A DNA stretch of 64,000 nucleotides from Nocardia amamiensis (GTDB lineage Bacteria; Actinomycetota; Actinomycetes; Mycobacteriales; Mycobacteriaceae). The notes below the pieces were generated by a model, which saw only the letters and a program-made list of their open reading frames with translations, did not search any database and had not been told where the DNA came from. Location: assembly GCF_015477605.1 (NCBI RefSeq), contig NZ_JADLQX010000010.1, positions 62,001 through 126,000 of the forward strand. Direction: 5' to 3'. A program made the position numbers and the translations under genes. Shown piece by piece: positions 36,362-46,437 of this stretch. Numbering within the stretch: the first letter of the stretch is position 1; every line of letters starts with the position of its first letter.

Positions 36362-37099
36362 TCAGGCCCGGGTGTAGCCGCCGTCGGCGAAGAGTTCGGC
36401 GCCGGTGACGAAAGACGAGGCGTCCGAAGCCAGGAAGAGGGCGGCCTCGGCGATTTCCTCGGCGTCGGCCAGCCGCCCCAGTGGCACGACGGCCTCGGCG
36501 AACTGGTCGACGTCCGGCCCCGCGGCGCCCAGCAGGCCAGGGGTCCGCGTGGGTCCCGGGCTGAGCACGTTGACCCGGAATCGGCGCCCCCGCGACTGCC
36601 GGGCCCAGTTGTGCACGAGGTTGCTCACCGCCGCCTTCGAGGCGCTGTAGACCTCGAGTTGCTCATTGGGCCGCACGCTGTTGCTCGAGCCGACGACCAG
36701 GATGGAGGCGTTCTCCGCCAGCAGCGGAAGCGCCTTCTGAACAGTGAACAGTGGGCCCTTGACGTTGACGGCGAGCGTCAGGTCGACGTTCGCCTCGGTG
36801 TGGGCGCCGAGCGCGGCGTCCGCGACGATTCCCGCGTTGGCCACCAGCACGTCGATGCGTCCGGCCTCCTCGCGGACTCGCGCGTAGAGCGCGTCCAGGT
36901 CGGCCAGGACCGAGACGTCGGATCGTACGCCGGTGGCCGCAGGGCCCATCTCCTTGACTGCCGCTTCGAGGCGGTCGATGTCCCGGCCGGTCACGAAGAC
37001 CCGTGCGCCCTCCCGGACGAAGCGGTGGGCGATGGCCAGCCCGATCCCGCTGGTCCCTCCGGTGATCACGGCCACCTTCTCCTGCAGCACGCCTGGCAT
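36362..37099 (-). CDS. SDR-family oxidoreductase
   Basis: A 245-residue classical short-chain dehydrogenase. The cofactor motif is TGGTSGIGLA (13-22), NAG appears as VANAG, and the active site Ser plus YSASK. NAD(P)-dependent oxidation or reduction of an alcohol/ketone is expected; the substrate is unknown. It is divergent from the TetR gene across a palindrome-rich 84 bp and is probably its target. Confidence 0.93.
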   Translation of the reverse strand: MPGVLQEKVAVITGGTSGIGLAIAHRFVREGARVFVTGRDIDRLEAAVKEMGPAATGVRSDVSVLADLDALYARVREEAGRIDVLVANAGIVADAALGAHTEANVDLTLAVNVKGPLFTVQKALPLLAENASILVVGSSNSVRPNEQLEVYSASKAAVSNLVHNWARQSRGRRFRVNVLSPGPTRTPGLLGAAGPDVDQFAEAVVPLGRLADAEEIAEAALFLASDASSFVTGAELFADGGYTRA

Positions 37100-37113
37100 G
37101 TCGAACCCCTTCA

Positions 37114-37157
37114 GTTATGGAATAGATCGTCCATAACGTAAGCAGTAATGGACGATC
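37114..37157. promoter_or_regulatory. Operator region between SDR and TetR genes
   Basis: GTTATGGA (37114-37121) pairs with TCCATAAC (37130-37137). GATCGTCCAT (37125-37134) also pairs with ATGGACGATC (37148-37157). These overlapping perfect inverted repeats lie in the divergent promoter region and fit a TetR operator for the regulator at 37184. Confidence 0.65.
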
Positions 37158-37183
37158 GAGTCAAGAATGGATAGCCTGAGACC

Positions 37184-37825
37184 ATGCCGAGACCACGCGC
37201 ATTCGACGAACGCCAAGTCCTGAAGCGGGCCCGGGAACAGTTCTGGGCGACCGGCTATGCAGGAACCCGGATGGACGACATCGCCCAGGCGACCGGCCTG
37301 GGCAAGGGCAGCCTGTACGGCGCATTCGGCGACAAAGGCAAGCTGTTCCACCGTGTGTTCGGCGACTGGTGCACCGCAGTCGTCGAGGTGGCCGAAGGGC
37401 GGCTGGCAGGTGGCCCGGACGCAGAGGCCTTGGCCCGGCTGTCGGGATACGTGCACCTCATGGCGGAGAACACCGCCTCCGACACCGAGCGCCGCGGGTG
37501 CCTGTTGGCCAAGGGCGTGGCGGAACTGGCCCAGCGCGATCCGACGGTTGCCGGACGGTCGGCCGAGACCATGACGGCACTGCTGAACCTGCTGCGGACC
37601 GAGATCAGCGCCGCCCAGCGCCACGGCGACATCGATAGCGCTGCGGATCCGGAGCGGTTGGCGGCACTGCTGCTGACGGTGGTCCGCGGTATCGAGGCGG
37701 TAGGCAAGGCCGGCCTGGACCCGGAGACGCTGCGGAACATTGCAGACACCGCACTGGCGGTCCTGCCCATGCCCGAGGGGCAGAAACGCCTCGCAACCGA
37801 GCACAGTCCGGCCCGCGAGAACTAA
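37184..37825 (+). CDS. TetR-family regulator
   Basis: A 213-residue TetR repressor. The HTH (residues 8-55) has DERQVLKRAREQFWATGYAGTRMDDIAQATGLGKGSLYGAFGDK in sequence, with FGDKGKLF completing the motif. The C-terminal ligand domain is of the AcuR/TetR_C_13-like type. It probably represses the divergent SDR gene and itself through the palindromes at 37114-37157. Confidence 0.93.
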   Translation: MPRPRAFDERQVLKRAREQFWATGYAGTRMDDIAQATGLGKGSLYGAFGDKGKLFHRVFGDWCTAVVEVAEGRLAGGPDAEALARLSGYVHLMAENTASDTERRGCLLAKGVAELAQRDPTVAGRSAETMTALLNLLRTEISAAQRHGDIDSAADPERLAALLLTVVRGIEAVGKAGLDPETLRNIADTALAVLPMPEGQKRLATEHSPAREN

Positions 37826-38141
37826 CTTGGTGCCATCACGGCCACGCACTACTTCAGCGGCAGCGTGATGCCGTCCGGCGCCAGCGCCATGCACACGCAC
37901 GCGCACTTGGATCGGCGAGTGTGAGGCCGGTGCCGGCGGCCGCCGCGGGTATCCGCGGGCAGATTCGCGACCAGCTCCGCAAGCGCGTCCGCCGTGAGAT
38001 GGGCCGGTTCCTCGGTGCGAGGCCGACGACCCCGGGCAGGGTGGCCACGGGTCGCCGTCCGGCGCTGAATCGCTGGCCCTGGCTGCGCCGTCGTATCCGT
38101 TCTGGATGTGGGCCCGCCGGGGGCGGTGCACTGTGTGCGGA
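37826..38141. other. Intergenic region
   Basis: This 316 bp between the TetR gene and the convergent NADP-binding protein gene has no recognisable gene. A short plus-strand frame rich in Arg (around 37990-38120) looks like composition rather than coding sequence. Confidence 0.4.
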
Positions 38142-38738
38142 TCAGCGGGCGATCGAGATCGCGAAGGGCGCGAATCCGCTGGACCGAATCACGTGCGGTA
38201 CGAACAGTATCGCGGCCTCCGTGGCGCGGGCGGTCTGGATCCTGCCGAGATCAGTGATCCACTCCTTGCGCCAGCCGAGGTCCGTAAGCAGTTCACGGAC
38301 GGTCTGCTTGGCCTGGGGGTCCTCGCCGGAGAGGAACGCGGTTGGTGTCTGGGTGAGCGTGACTGGCGCGGTCATCACCGGGAAGAGCATGGTGTTGAGT
38401 GTCTTGACGACGCGCGTTTCGGGAAGCGCTTGCTGGAGTTGCTCGGCGAGGCTCGAGCCAGGGTAGATCAGGTGGGCAGGCAGTCCGTCCGGTCCGTCGA
38501 CGGTGGCGTTGGAGACGTCGATGAGGATCTTGTTGCGCAGTTCCTCGCGCAGGGCGACGAGCAGGTCCAGCGAGCCGGCTCCCGGGGTGGCGTTGATGAC
38601 GATCTGGGCTGTCCGGGCAGCGGCGGCGGCGGCGCCCGGCGCGCGGTCCGCCACGGTCACCTCATGCCCTGCCCGGGTGAGGGCCGTGGCAAGGTTGCCG
38701 CCGACGCGGCCGTTTCCGAGAACTGCGATCGTGGTCAT
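38142..38738 (-). CDS. NADPH-dependent F420 reductase-like protein
   Basis: A 198-residue Rossmann protein. IAVLGNGRVGGNLATALTRAGH (residues 4-25) is the NADP-binding fold, followed by DVSNATVDGPDGL and RVVKTLNTM, blocks of the F420-dependent NADP reductase/NPR-like family (NADP_oxidoreductase, F420-dependent). It may reduce F420 or act on another redox partner. It is 41 bp downstream of the IMPase-like gene on the same strand. Confidence 0.85.
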   Translation of the reverse strand: MTTIAVLGNGRVGGNLATALTRAGHEVTVADRAPGAAAAAARTAQIVINATPGAGSLDLLVALREELRNKILIDVSNATVDGPDGLPAHLIYPGSSLAEQLQQALPETRVVKTLNTMLFPVMTAPVTLTQTPTAFLSGEDPQAKQTVRELLTDLGWRKEWITDLGRIQTARATEAAILFVPHVIRSSGFAPFAISIAR

Positions 38739-38779
38739 GATGATCTGGTCCTTCCGGGTATGCAGGTTGTGGTGCGCAA

Positions 38780-39598
38780 TCAGCGCGAGAGCGTGGCGAC
38801 GGCCTCGGCGTGGACGCCGGGCGCGGCGGCCAGGAAGCTCTCGCTCTGCGGGGTCCAGGGGCGGCCCTCGGCGTCGGAGACCTGTCCGCCGGCCTCGGTG
38901 ACGAGTAGCGCCCCGGGCAGCAGGTCCGCGCGGGCGCCGGCGAACTGCCAGAAGGCGTCGATCCGGCCGGCGGCCACGTTCAGCAAGTGCAGGGTCGCGG
39001 GCACGGCGGTGCGGACGACGAGCGCGTCGAAGAGCATCGCGGTGATCGAGGAGCCGACGCGCCGCACGACCTTCTCGTCCTCGTCCGGCCGGGCTTGGCT
39101 GGTGGCCACGATGCTCAGGCCGAGGTCCGCGGTCTGGGAGACGTGCAGCGGTCGGCCGTCGAGGTAGGCGCCCGCGCCGTTGAGCGCGGTGTAGGTCTCG
39201 CCGGTCAACGGCAGGTGGACCGCGGTGAGCACCGGCTGGTTGTCACGCACGAGGGTGGCGGTCACCGCCCACTCCGGCAGGGCGTGCAGGTGGTTGACGT
39301 TGCCTTCGGCCGGATCCACGACCCACCATTCGCCGGGCGGCAGCGCCCCGCCGTCCAGCTCGTCCTCCACCCAGCCGGCGTCCGGGCGCAGACGCGTGAG
39401 GCGGGGGCGCAGGATGTCGAGGGCCGTGTCGTCGTTGGCGGCGAGCGCGCGCATCAGCTCTTCGCGGGTCTGGTAGCGGACCACCTCGCCGAAGCCTTCG
39501 CGCAGCGCCGAACCGGCCGCGTGCACGGCGATCGTGGTCTGGCCGAGCAGGTCGGCGTCGGAGGCGGCGACGTCAGTGGTCTGAAGCGTTTCGGACAT
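38780..39598 (-). CDS. Inositol-monophosphatase-family protein with altered metal site
   Basis: A 272-residue IMPase-fold protein starting at ATG 39598 behind GGAG. The metal site that normally reads DPIDGT appears as DPAEGN, and the second motif WDxAxG appears as ARADLLPG. The overall fold is kept (LLVTEAGGQVSDAEGRPW), but with these changes normal phosphatase chemistry is uncertain. It is divergent from the LysR gene and probably its target, together with the F420-reductase-like gene downstream. Confidence 0.85.
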   Translation of the reverse strand: MSETLQTTDVAASDADLLGQTTIAVHAAGSALREGFGEVVRYQTREELMRALAANDDTALDILRPRLTRLRPDAGWVEDELDGGALPPGEWWVVDPAEGNVNHLHALPEWAVTATLVRDNQPVLTAVHLPLTGETYTALNGAGAYLDGRPLHVSQTADLGLSIVATSQARPDEDEKVVRRVGSSITAMLFDALVVRTAVPATLHLLNVAAGRIDAFWQFAGARADLLPGALLVTEAGGQVSDAEGRPWTPQSESFLAAAPGVHAEAVATLSR

Positions 39599-39735
39599 GG
39601 TGGTACTCCCGTGTGAGGAGGGGTGATGAGGGGGTCGGGCGAAGCTGTGCGTTCCGTCTTGCGCTTTCGCCTCGAAGGTATGCAGCCCATTAATTAACTT
39701 CAAGTGCATGTCAAGCATCGGATAGAATTACTCAC

Positions 39736-41136
<1,401 letters not shown>

Positions 41137-41924
41137 AGGAAGTGGCGATACTCGCCGGGGTCGGCGTCTCCTGGTACACCTGGCTCGAGCAGGGGCGCGA
41201 CATCACCGTCTCGACCGAGGTGCTCGACGCGATCTCCGCGGCGCTTCGGCTGACCGAGCCGGAGCGCGCGCACCTGTATCGGCTCGCCGGTCTCAACCCG
41301 CCGCCGCCAGGCGCGGCGGGCGACGCCGAAGTCACCCCGCAGCTGCGCGGGCTGCTCGACGCGTGGGGATCGCGGCCCGCGGTGCTGCGGGACCGGTATT
41401 GGAATCTGCTCGCGATCAACGACACGGCCCGCGCGGTTTTCGGGTTCGGCGACGCCGACTACAACTGCCTGGTCTCGTTCTTCACCAATGCCGGATACCG
41501 CGGCATGCACACGCAGTGGAACGCGATCGCGCCCGCGGTGGTCGCCGCCTTCCGCGCCGACGCGGCGCACTCCCCCGGCGACCCGCGATTCGGCAAGGTG
41601 ATCGGCGAACTCGCCGCCGCCAGCCCCGAGTTCGCCGAGATGTGGGCCCGCCACGAGGTGAATGCCCCGGTCCAGGCCGTCAAGGCGGTGCGTCATCCCG
41701 AGGCCGGTGACCTGTTCTTCGATACGACGACCCTTGCGGTGGCGGACAATCCGGACTGGTTCCTGGTGCTGTACAACCCGCAGCCCGGCACCGAGACCGC
41801 GGACCGAGTGGACGGTCTGATGCGCATCCGGCTCGCCGCCCCGGCGTGACCGTAGCCTGGTGGTGCCACACCTAGGTGAACCGCACACTGTTCGCCCACA
41901 GTGCCCTTCGGCACGCTGAATCCC

Positions 41925-42692
41925 ATGACGCACAGCATTTCCCGATTCGACGGCAAGATCGCGCTCATCACCGGCGGCTCGAGCGGCATGGGGCTGGCCA
42001 CCGCCCGGCGATTGCTCGCCGAGGGCGCACAGGTGATCATCACCGGCCGGGACAAGACCCGGCTGGACGCCGCGGTCGAACAACTCGGCAAAACCCGCGT
42101 GGTGGCGATACCAGGCGACGCGGGGCGGCCCGCCGATCTCGACGCGCTCGCCGCCGCCGTCCGCGAGCGGTGCGGACGGCTGGACGTGGTGTTCGCCAAC
42201 GCGGGCGTCGCGTCGTTCCAGCCGCACGGCGAGATCACCGAGGACGAATTCGACCGCGTCGTCGGCATCAACTTCAAAGGCGTGTTCTTCACCATCCAGA
42301 AGACCCTGCCGCTGCTGTCCGAGCACGCGGCGATCGTCATCAACGCGTCGTGGACGCTGCACCGCGGTCTGCCCGGCGCCTCCCTGTACGCGGCGACCAA
42401 AGCGGCGGTGCACAACCTGGCCCACACCCTCGCCGCCGAGCTGGCGCTTAGGAGAATTCGCGTCAATTCCGTGAGTCCCGGGTTTATCGAGACACCGATG
42501 TTCCACGACAACGTCAGCCCGGAAGCGCACACCGCGGTGGTCGCCGAGGTGGCCGGCGGTCGGCTCGGCACCGCTGAGGACGTCGCCGACGCGGTGGCCT
42601 TCCTCGCGTCCGACGAGGCGTCCTACGTCAACGGGCAGGACCTGATCATCGATGGCGGACTGGTCGCGGCCGTCTCCCGCCAAATGATGTAG
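41925..42692 (+). CDS. SDR-family oxidoreductase
   Basis: A 255-residue classical SDR. TGGSSGMGLA (residues 17-26) binds NAD(P), FANAG is the structural motif, and a Ser with YAATK completes the active site. It lies 75 bp after the MmyB-like regulator. That gene pair (XRE-MmyB plus SDR) is a common actinobacterial arrangement in which the regulator controls the dehydrogenase. ATG 41925 is chosen; a GTG eight codons upstream is possible. Confidence 0.92.
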   Translation: MTHSISRFDGKIALITGGSSGMGLATARRLLAEGAQVIITGRDKTRLDAAVEQLGKTRVVAIPGDAGRPADLDALAAAVRERCGRLDVVFANAGVASFQPHGEITEDEFDRVVGINFKGVFFTIQKTLPLLSEHAAIVINASWTLHRGLPGASLYAATKAAVHNLAHTLAAELALRRIRVNSVSPGFIETPMFHDNVSPEAHTAVVAEVAGGRLGTAEDVADAVAFLASDEASYVNGQDLIIDGGLVAAVSRQMM

Positions 42693-42745
42693 CCCGCGCG
42701 AAATCCGGTTTACGGCCGGCTCGGGCCGCTCAGTACAGTGGGCCG

Positions 42746-43144
42746 GTGATTCGCACCGCGGCGCTGGCCCACATCCGGGATCGTCGCCTGCTGCAGGCGC
42801 GCTCGGTCGGCAAGGACGTGTTCTACATGGCCGGCGGCAAGATCGACCCCGGGGAGACGCCCGAGGCGGCGCTGCATCGTGAAGTACGCGAGGAACTCGG
42901 CGTCGGCGTCGTCTCCTACGCCGAGCTCGGGGTGTTCCAGGCCGAGGCGTACGGGCACTCCCCCGGTACCCGGCTGCACATGACCTGCTTCACCGCCGAA
43001 CTCGACGGCGAACCGCGACCGACCAGCGAGATCGCCGAGCTGCGCTACTTCACCGTGCGCGAGTACGCCGCCATGGACCAGGTCGCCCCCGGCTCGATGA
43101 TGGTCTTCCGCAGACTGCACGAACTCGGCGCGGTCGACTGGTAA
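42746..43144 (+). CDS. NUDIX hydrolase
   Basis: A 132-residue NUDIX protein starting at GTG. The NUDIX box is present as GGKIDPGETPEAALHREVREELGV (split here: GGKIDPGETPEAALHREV then REELGV, about residues 30-53), with the metal-binding glutamates intact. It hydrolyses a nucleoside diphosphate linked to another moiety; the substrate is unknown. Its 3' end converges with the potassium channel gene. Confidence 0.93.
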   Translation: MIRTAALAHIRDRRLLQARSVGKDVFYMAGGKIDPGETPEAALHREVREELGVGVVSYAELGVFQAEAYGHSPGTRLHMTCFTAELDGEPRPTSEIAELRYFTVREYAAMDQVAPGSMMVFRRLHELGAVDW

Positions 43145-43158
43145 TCCACGAGAAGCAC

Positions 43159-43734
43159 TCACTTCTCCTCGCTGTTGCCGGTCGAGAATGGGTGGGATCG
43201 GTGCAGCTGCTCTCGCCGGAGCCGAACCGAGAGAATCAGGAGCCGGAGCACCAAGCCGATCAAAACCAGGTTGGCGAGCATTTGGCTGAGCACGACGGCT
43301 CGGGAAGTTTGGGACGTGGCCACGATGTCGCCGAATCCGACTGTGGTGAAAACCGTTGCGCAGAAATAGAGCGCGTCGAGCCGCGTCAGCGGCTCGCTGA
43401 AGTCGCCGGGAGCGGCATCCGACAGCACCGCGTAGACCGTCGCGTAGCCGACGAGATAGAGGCCGAACGTCGCCGCCAGCGCTTGCAACGCCTGCGCGAC
43501 CGGGTCGACCGCACGCAGCACCTGACGGATCTGCCAAGCACCCACCGCGCACACCGCCACCAGACCGAGCAGCAGAATTAGCAACGTGTGCATGCCGCTG
43601 ATGCGAGTGAAGGGCAGCGAGAAATACGCCAGCAGCAAGGCGGTGATGGTGATGGTCGGCGGCAGCAGCGCCCGGCGGAGCACCCACCGCCGGTCTCCGG
43701 CCGATCCGCTGTGCGAACCGTTCGCTGTCGACAT
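43159..43734 (-). CDS. Two-pore-helix potassium channel (ion channel 2 family)
   Basis: A 191-residue membrane protein with helices at the N-terminal third, a middle pair, and a final TM. The selectivity filter is TVGFGD within CATVFTTVGFGDIVAT. It conducts K+, probably as a tetramer. ATG 43734 follows GGAGGGG; the longer frame start at 43752 lacks such a site. A cytoplasmic C-terminus of about 25 charged residues follows the last helix. Confidence 0.92.
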   Translation of the reverse strand: MSTANGSHSGSAGDRRWVLRRALLPPTITITALLLAYFSLPFTRISGMHTLLILLLGLVAVCAVGAWQIRQVLRAVDPVAQALQALAATFGLYLVGYATVYAVLSDAAPGDFSEPLTRLDALYFCATVFTTVGFGDIVATSQTSRAVVLSQMLANLVLIGLVLRLLILSVRLRREQLHRSHPFSTGNSEEK

Positions 43735-44054
43735 CGAAGGTCCCCTCCGCATCGGCGTCCGGCCCGGTCGCCTGCTGGATCACAAGGAACATGCCTACTG
43801 CCGGATCGACGCTACCGGCCCTCCTCGCCGAAGTAGATCAATTCCGGCACCGAATTCTCGGCGCGACGGTTTTCCGGATATCGAGCGGCTTCGAAACGAC
43901 CGTCCGGATGAGGCAACTATGCGAGGATCTGTGCACCGGCGTGATCGATCGACGTACTCGGATCCGTCGCCAGGATTCGACCGCACGAACGCTGATCAAT
44001 TCCAGACATCGAATGACGCAAACCGGAATTCTCCACCCGACCAGGAGTAGACCG
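43735..44054. other. Divergent intergenic region
   Basis: This 320 bp separates the potassium channel and OmpA-like lipoprotein genes. It should hold both promoters. I see no convincing ORF, hairpin or operator. Confidence 0.4.
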
Positions 44055-44540
44055 ATGATACCCAGGAAAAGCGTCACCGGAATTGCCGCTACGGCGGTCG
44101 TCCTGCTGATGGCCGCGGCATGCGGGGACGACAACGGCGCGGAGACGACGCCGACGACCACCGAACAGACGCACCCCATGCGCAGCAGTATCGCCACGAC
44201 CGCGCGGAACGCGCTCCAAGACGCGGTCAACGCGGCGCTGGCCGCCGCGCCGATCACCTTCGACAGTGGCAGCTCGGACCTCAGTGCGGGGGACGTCGCC
44301 ACCATCAAAGCGGTCGCGGTCCCCTTGAAGGGCACCGACGCCAAGGTAGAGATCACGACCTACGCCCAGGATGCGAACCCCGCGACCGCCAAGGCCCTGG
44401 CCCAGGCCCGGGGCGACAACGTCGCGGCCGAACTCGAGTCCGAGGGCATCGACAAGGCGCGCATCAGCGTGAAAGCCGAGGCCAACCCGACCGGCGAGGA
44501 TGTCGAGGTCGACGAGGCGGGGATCAAGGTGGGCGACTAG
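44055..44540 (+). CDS. OmpA-like lipoprotein
   Basis: A 161-residue secreted lipoprotein. The signal peptide MIPRKSVTGIAATAVVLLMA ends in a lipobox with Cys23 (AAACGDD). A C-terminal OmpA-like domain (about 75-160) starts ITFDSGSSDL and includes VEITTYAQDANPATAKALAQAR, the peptidoglycan-binding pattern. GGAG precedes the ATG. It probably anchors the membrane to the cell wall. Confidence 0.88.
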   Translation: MIPRKSVTGIAATAVVLLMAAACGDDNGAETTPTTTEQTHPMRSSIATTARNALQDAVNAALAAAPITFDSGSSDLSAGDVATIKAVAVPLKGTDAKVEITTYAQDANPATAKALAQARGDNVAAELESEGIDKARISVKAEANPTGEDVEVDEAGIKVGD

Positions 44541-44581
44541 GCGCGAAACCGCCGTCGACACTGTCGGCCATACTTGGGGGC

Positions 44582-45145
44582 ATGGTCGCCGCCACACGCA
44601 CCCCACGCAGCAGCTGGATCGAGCAGGGCCTCGCGGCGCTCGCGGCGGGCGGGCCGGAGGCCGTGCGGATCGAGAGCCTGGCGGCGGCGCTCGGGGTGAC
44701 CAAAGGTGGTTTCTACGGGCACTTCGCCGACCGGAACGCGCTGCTGGCCGAGATGCTCGACGCCTGGGAACGCGAAACCACCGACGATGTCATCACCCGG
44801 GTGGAAAGCGACGGCGGCGACGCGCGCGCGAAGATCAGGCGTGCGGGTCTGCTCACCTTTTCCGACGACCGGCTGCGCCCGATCGACCTCGCCGTCCGTG
44901 ATTGGGCCCGGCGCGACCCCCGCGTCGCCGAGCGGCTGCGTCGTGTGGACAACCGGCGCATGGACTACTTGCGCAAGTTGTTCGGCAGCCTCTGCTCGGA
45001 CCCGGACGAGGTCGAAGCCCGCAGCATGCTCGCCTTCTGCCTGGCGATCGGCAAGCACTTCCTCGCCGCCGACCACGGCGGTCGCACCCGCGAGGAAGTC
45101 GTCGCACGCGCCGGCAGCTTTCTGCTCGACCTCCCGACCAGGTAG
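44582..45145 (+). CDS. TetR-family regulator
   Basis: A 187-residue TetR repressor. The HTH (residues 10-55) contains IESLAAALGVTKGGFYGHFADRNALL. The C-terminal domain is of the kind found in small TetR proteins with unknown ligands. It begins 41 bp after the lipoprotein gene on the same strand, so the two may be co-transcribed. Confidence 0.92.
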   Translation: MVAATRTPRSSWIEQGLAALAAGGPEAVRIESLAAALGVTKGGFYGHFADRNALLAEMLDAWERETTDDVITRVESDGGDARAKIRRAGLLTFSDDRLRPIDLAVRDWARRDPRVAERLRRVDNRRMDYLRKLFGSLCSDPDEVEARSMLAFCLAIGKHFLAADHGGRTREEVVARAGSFLLDLPTR

Positions 45146-45235
45146 CAAAATTCGGTGGTGGTGTCGCGGCGGGCGGCGATAGGGTTGCGCGACCTCGCCA
45201 CTGCGAGGGTTGGCCGACGTGCGAAGGAGTGGTTT

Positions 45236-45301
45236 ATGTCCCGGCGAGCGCCGAGCGCGCCTCACCGTGAGGGTTCGAACGACCCGTCCGGCCACGACTG
45301 A
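45236..45301 (+). CDS. 21-residue leader ORF before RNHCP genes
   Basis: ATG 45236 has an excellent AAGGAGTGGTTT in front and runs 22 codons to TGA. The product is hydrophilic and basic at the start, without known features. Part of its coding sequence (45251-45263) forms one arm of a long-range stem with 45329-45341. Together with its position 85 bp before the RNHCP gene, this suggests a leader peptide. Confidence 0.45.
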   Translation: MSRRAPSAPHREGSNDPSGHD

Positions 45302-45341
45302 CCCAGCCGACGCCATACAGCGCTTATCGAGGCGCGCTCGG
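45251..45341 (+). promoter_or_regulatory. Long-range stem-loop before RNHCP genes (possible attenuator)
   Basis: CCGAGCGCGCCTC (45251-45263) and GAGGCGCGCTCGG (45329-45341) are perfectly complementary 13-mers. The 3' arm is followed by TCTTCTCCTGCT, a pyrimidine-rich run. The 5' arm lies inside the leader ORF, so a translating ribosome would block the stem. A smaller GGGT/ACCC hairpin lies in the loop. Confidence 0.5.
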
Positions 45342-45386
45342 TCTTCTCCTGCTGCAATGCACACTGCTCAGTTAGGAGTGATCCGG

Positions 45387-45770
45387 GTGTCGAGCAACAC
45401 CTCTTCCTTTCATCGCGGTCCCAGCCCGTCGCTGCGGACCGATACCTTCACCTGCATCCGCTGCGGGCTCGTCGTCGCGACGCTCGCGCCGGACGACAGC
45501 TGGCGCAACCACTGCCCGAGCTGCCTGAGTTCGCGGCACACCCACGACCACGTCGAGGGCGGCGCGTCCGACTGCGGCGCCCGCATGGCTCCGCTCTCGA
45601 TCGCCGTGCTGCGCACCGGCGAATGGGCCGTGGTGCACCGGTGCACACGCTGCCACGAGCTCGCGCTGCACCCCGTGTGCGGCGACGACAATCAGCTGAT
45701 GCTGATGCGCATGGCCGTGCGCCCGCTTGCCGAGCCGCCGTTCCCGCTCGAAGTGTTCGGCGATCTGTAG
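45387..45770 (+). CDS. RNHCP-domain protein 1
   Basis: A 127-residue protein with an RNHCP domain. FTCIRCG and SWRNHCPSCLSSRH give four Cys ligands of a zinc ribbon, followed by CGARMAPLSI and HRCTRCHE. The family is small, actinobacterial and of unknown function. GTG 45387 follows AGGAG with 8-bp spacing. A second, related gene follows after 10 bp. Confidence 0.88.
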   Translation: MSSNTSSFHRGPSPSLRTDTFTCIRCGLVVATLAPDDSWRNHCPSCLSSRHTHDHVEGGASDCGARMAPLSIAVLRTGEWAVVHRCTRCHELALHPVCGDDNQLMLMRMAVRPLAEPPFPLEVFGDL

Positions 45771-45780
45771 GGGGTGCGTG

Positions 45781-46191
45781 ATGCCACGAAGGAAACCCGA
45801 GGCACGTCGCCCCCAGCGCCCCAAGCATGTATTGCACGGGCGCGGAGGCGAATCCGGCGACAGGTTCCGCTGCGTCGAGTGCCGCAAGGAGGTCCCGGTC
45901 ATCGCACCGGGCACCGCGCACCGCAATCACTGTCCGCACTGCCTGGCCAGCAAGCACGTCGACCGGCGCGCGCCGGGCGACCGCGCCGAATCCTGCCGCG
46001 GCCGGATGGCCGCGGTGAGCATGTCGGCCCGGGACGACGGCGAATGGCTGCTGGTCCACCAATGCCTGGCCTGCGGCTGCGTCCGGGCGAACCGCATCGC
46101 GGGCGACGACAACGCGGTGGCGCTGATGCGTATCGCGTTGCGTCCGCTGGCGGATCCGCGGATGGGCCGCCGGGTATTGCTGTCGTTGTGA
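45781..46191 (+). CDS. RNHCP-domain protein 2
   Basis: A 136-residue RNHCP protein: a basic Arg/Pro-rich N-terminus, then FRCVECRKEVPVIAPGTAHRNHCPHCLASKH and CRGRMAAVSM. It is similar to the protein encoded just upstream, indicating tandem duplication. ATG 45781 has GGGGG nearby. A strong hairpin follows the stop. Function is unknown; the zinc-ribbon pattern suggests nucleic-acid or ribosome binding. Confidence 0.88.
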   Translation: MPRRKPEARRPQRPKHVLHGRGGESGDRFRCVECRKEVPVIAPGTAHRNHCPHCLASKHVDRRAPGDRAESCRGRMAAVSMSARDDGEWLLVHQCLACGCVRANRIAGDDNAVALMRIALRPLADPRMGRRVLLSL

Positions 46192-46204
46192 CCGACCGGT
46201 GAAA

Positions 46205-46239
46205 CCCGCCCGGGCAGAGTTCTTTTCGGCCCGGGCGGG
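46205..46239 (+). terminator. Terminator after the RNHCP genes
   Basis: CCCGCCCGGGC (46205-46215) and GCCCGGGCGGG (46229-46239) are perfect complementary 11-mers with a 13-nt loop containing TTCTTTTC, 13 bp after the RNHCP-2 stop. Confidence 0.75.
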
Positions 46240-46437
46240 CGGACCGAGGCGGCTACCTCGGCCCCGCGCAAGGAACGTATCGGCTGCGCGGCCCGGCTAC
46301 GGCTACGGCTGCCGCAGACTCCGCTCGCCCGGCGCATGGGTAGGTATCGACTTCGTCCGGCCGCATTGCTTTATGCGGCTACCTCGCCTGCTCTACCCCG
46401 GCGCAGGGCTGCAACGGTCTCCGTTCAACGGCACCTG

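Noticed and set aside
45265..45285. GGTTCGAAC as a possible tRNA T-arm
   Set aside because: No acceptor, D or anticodon arms can be folded around it. It lies in the leader ORF before the RNHCP gene.
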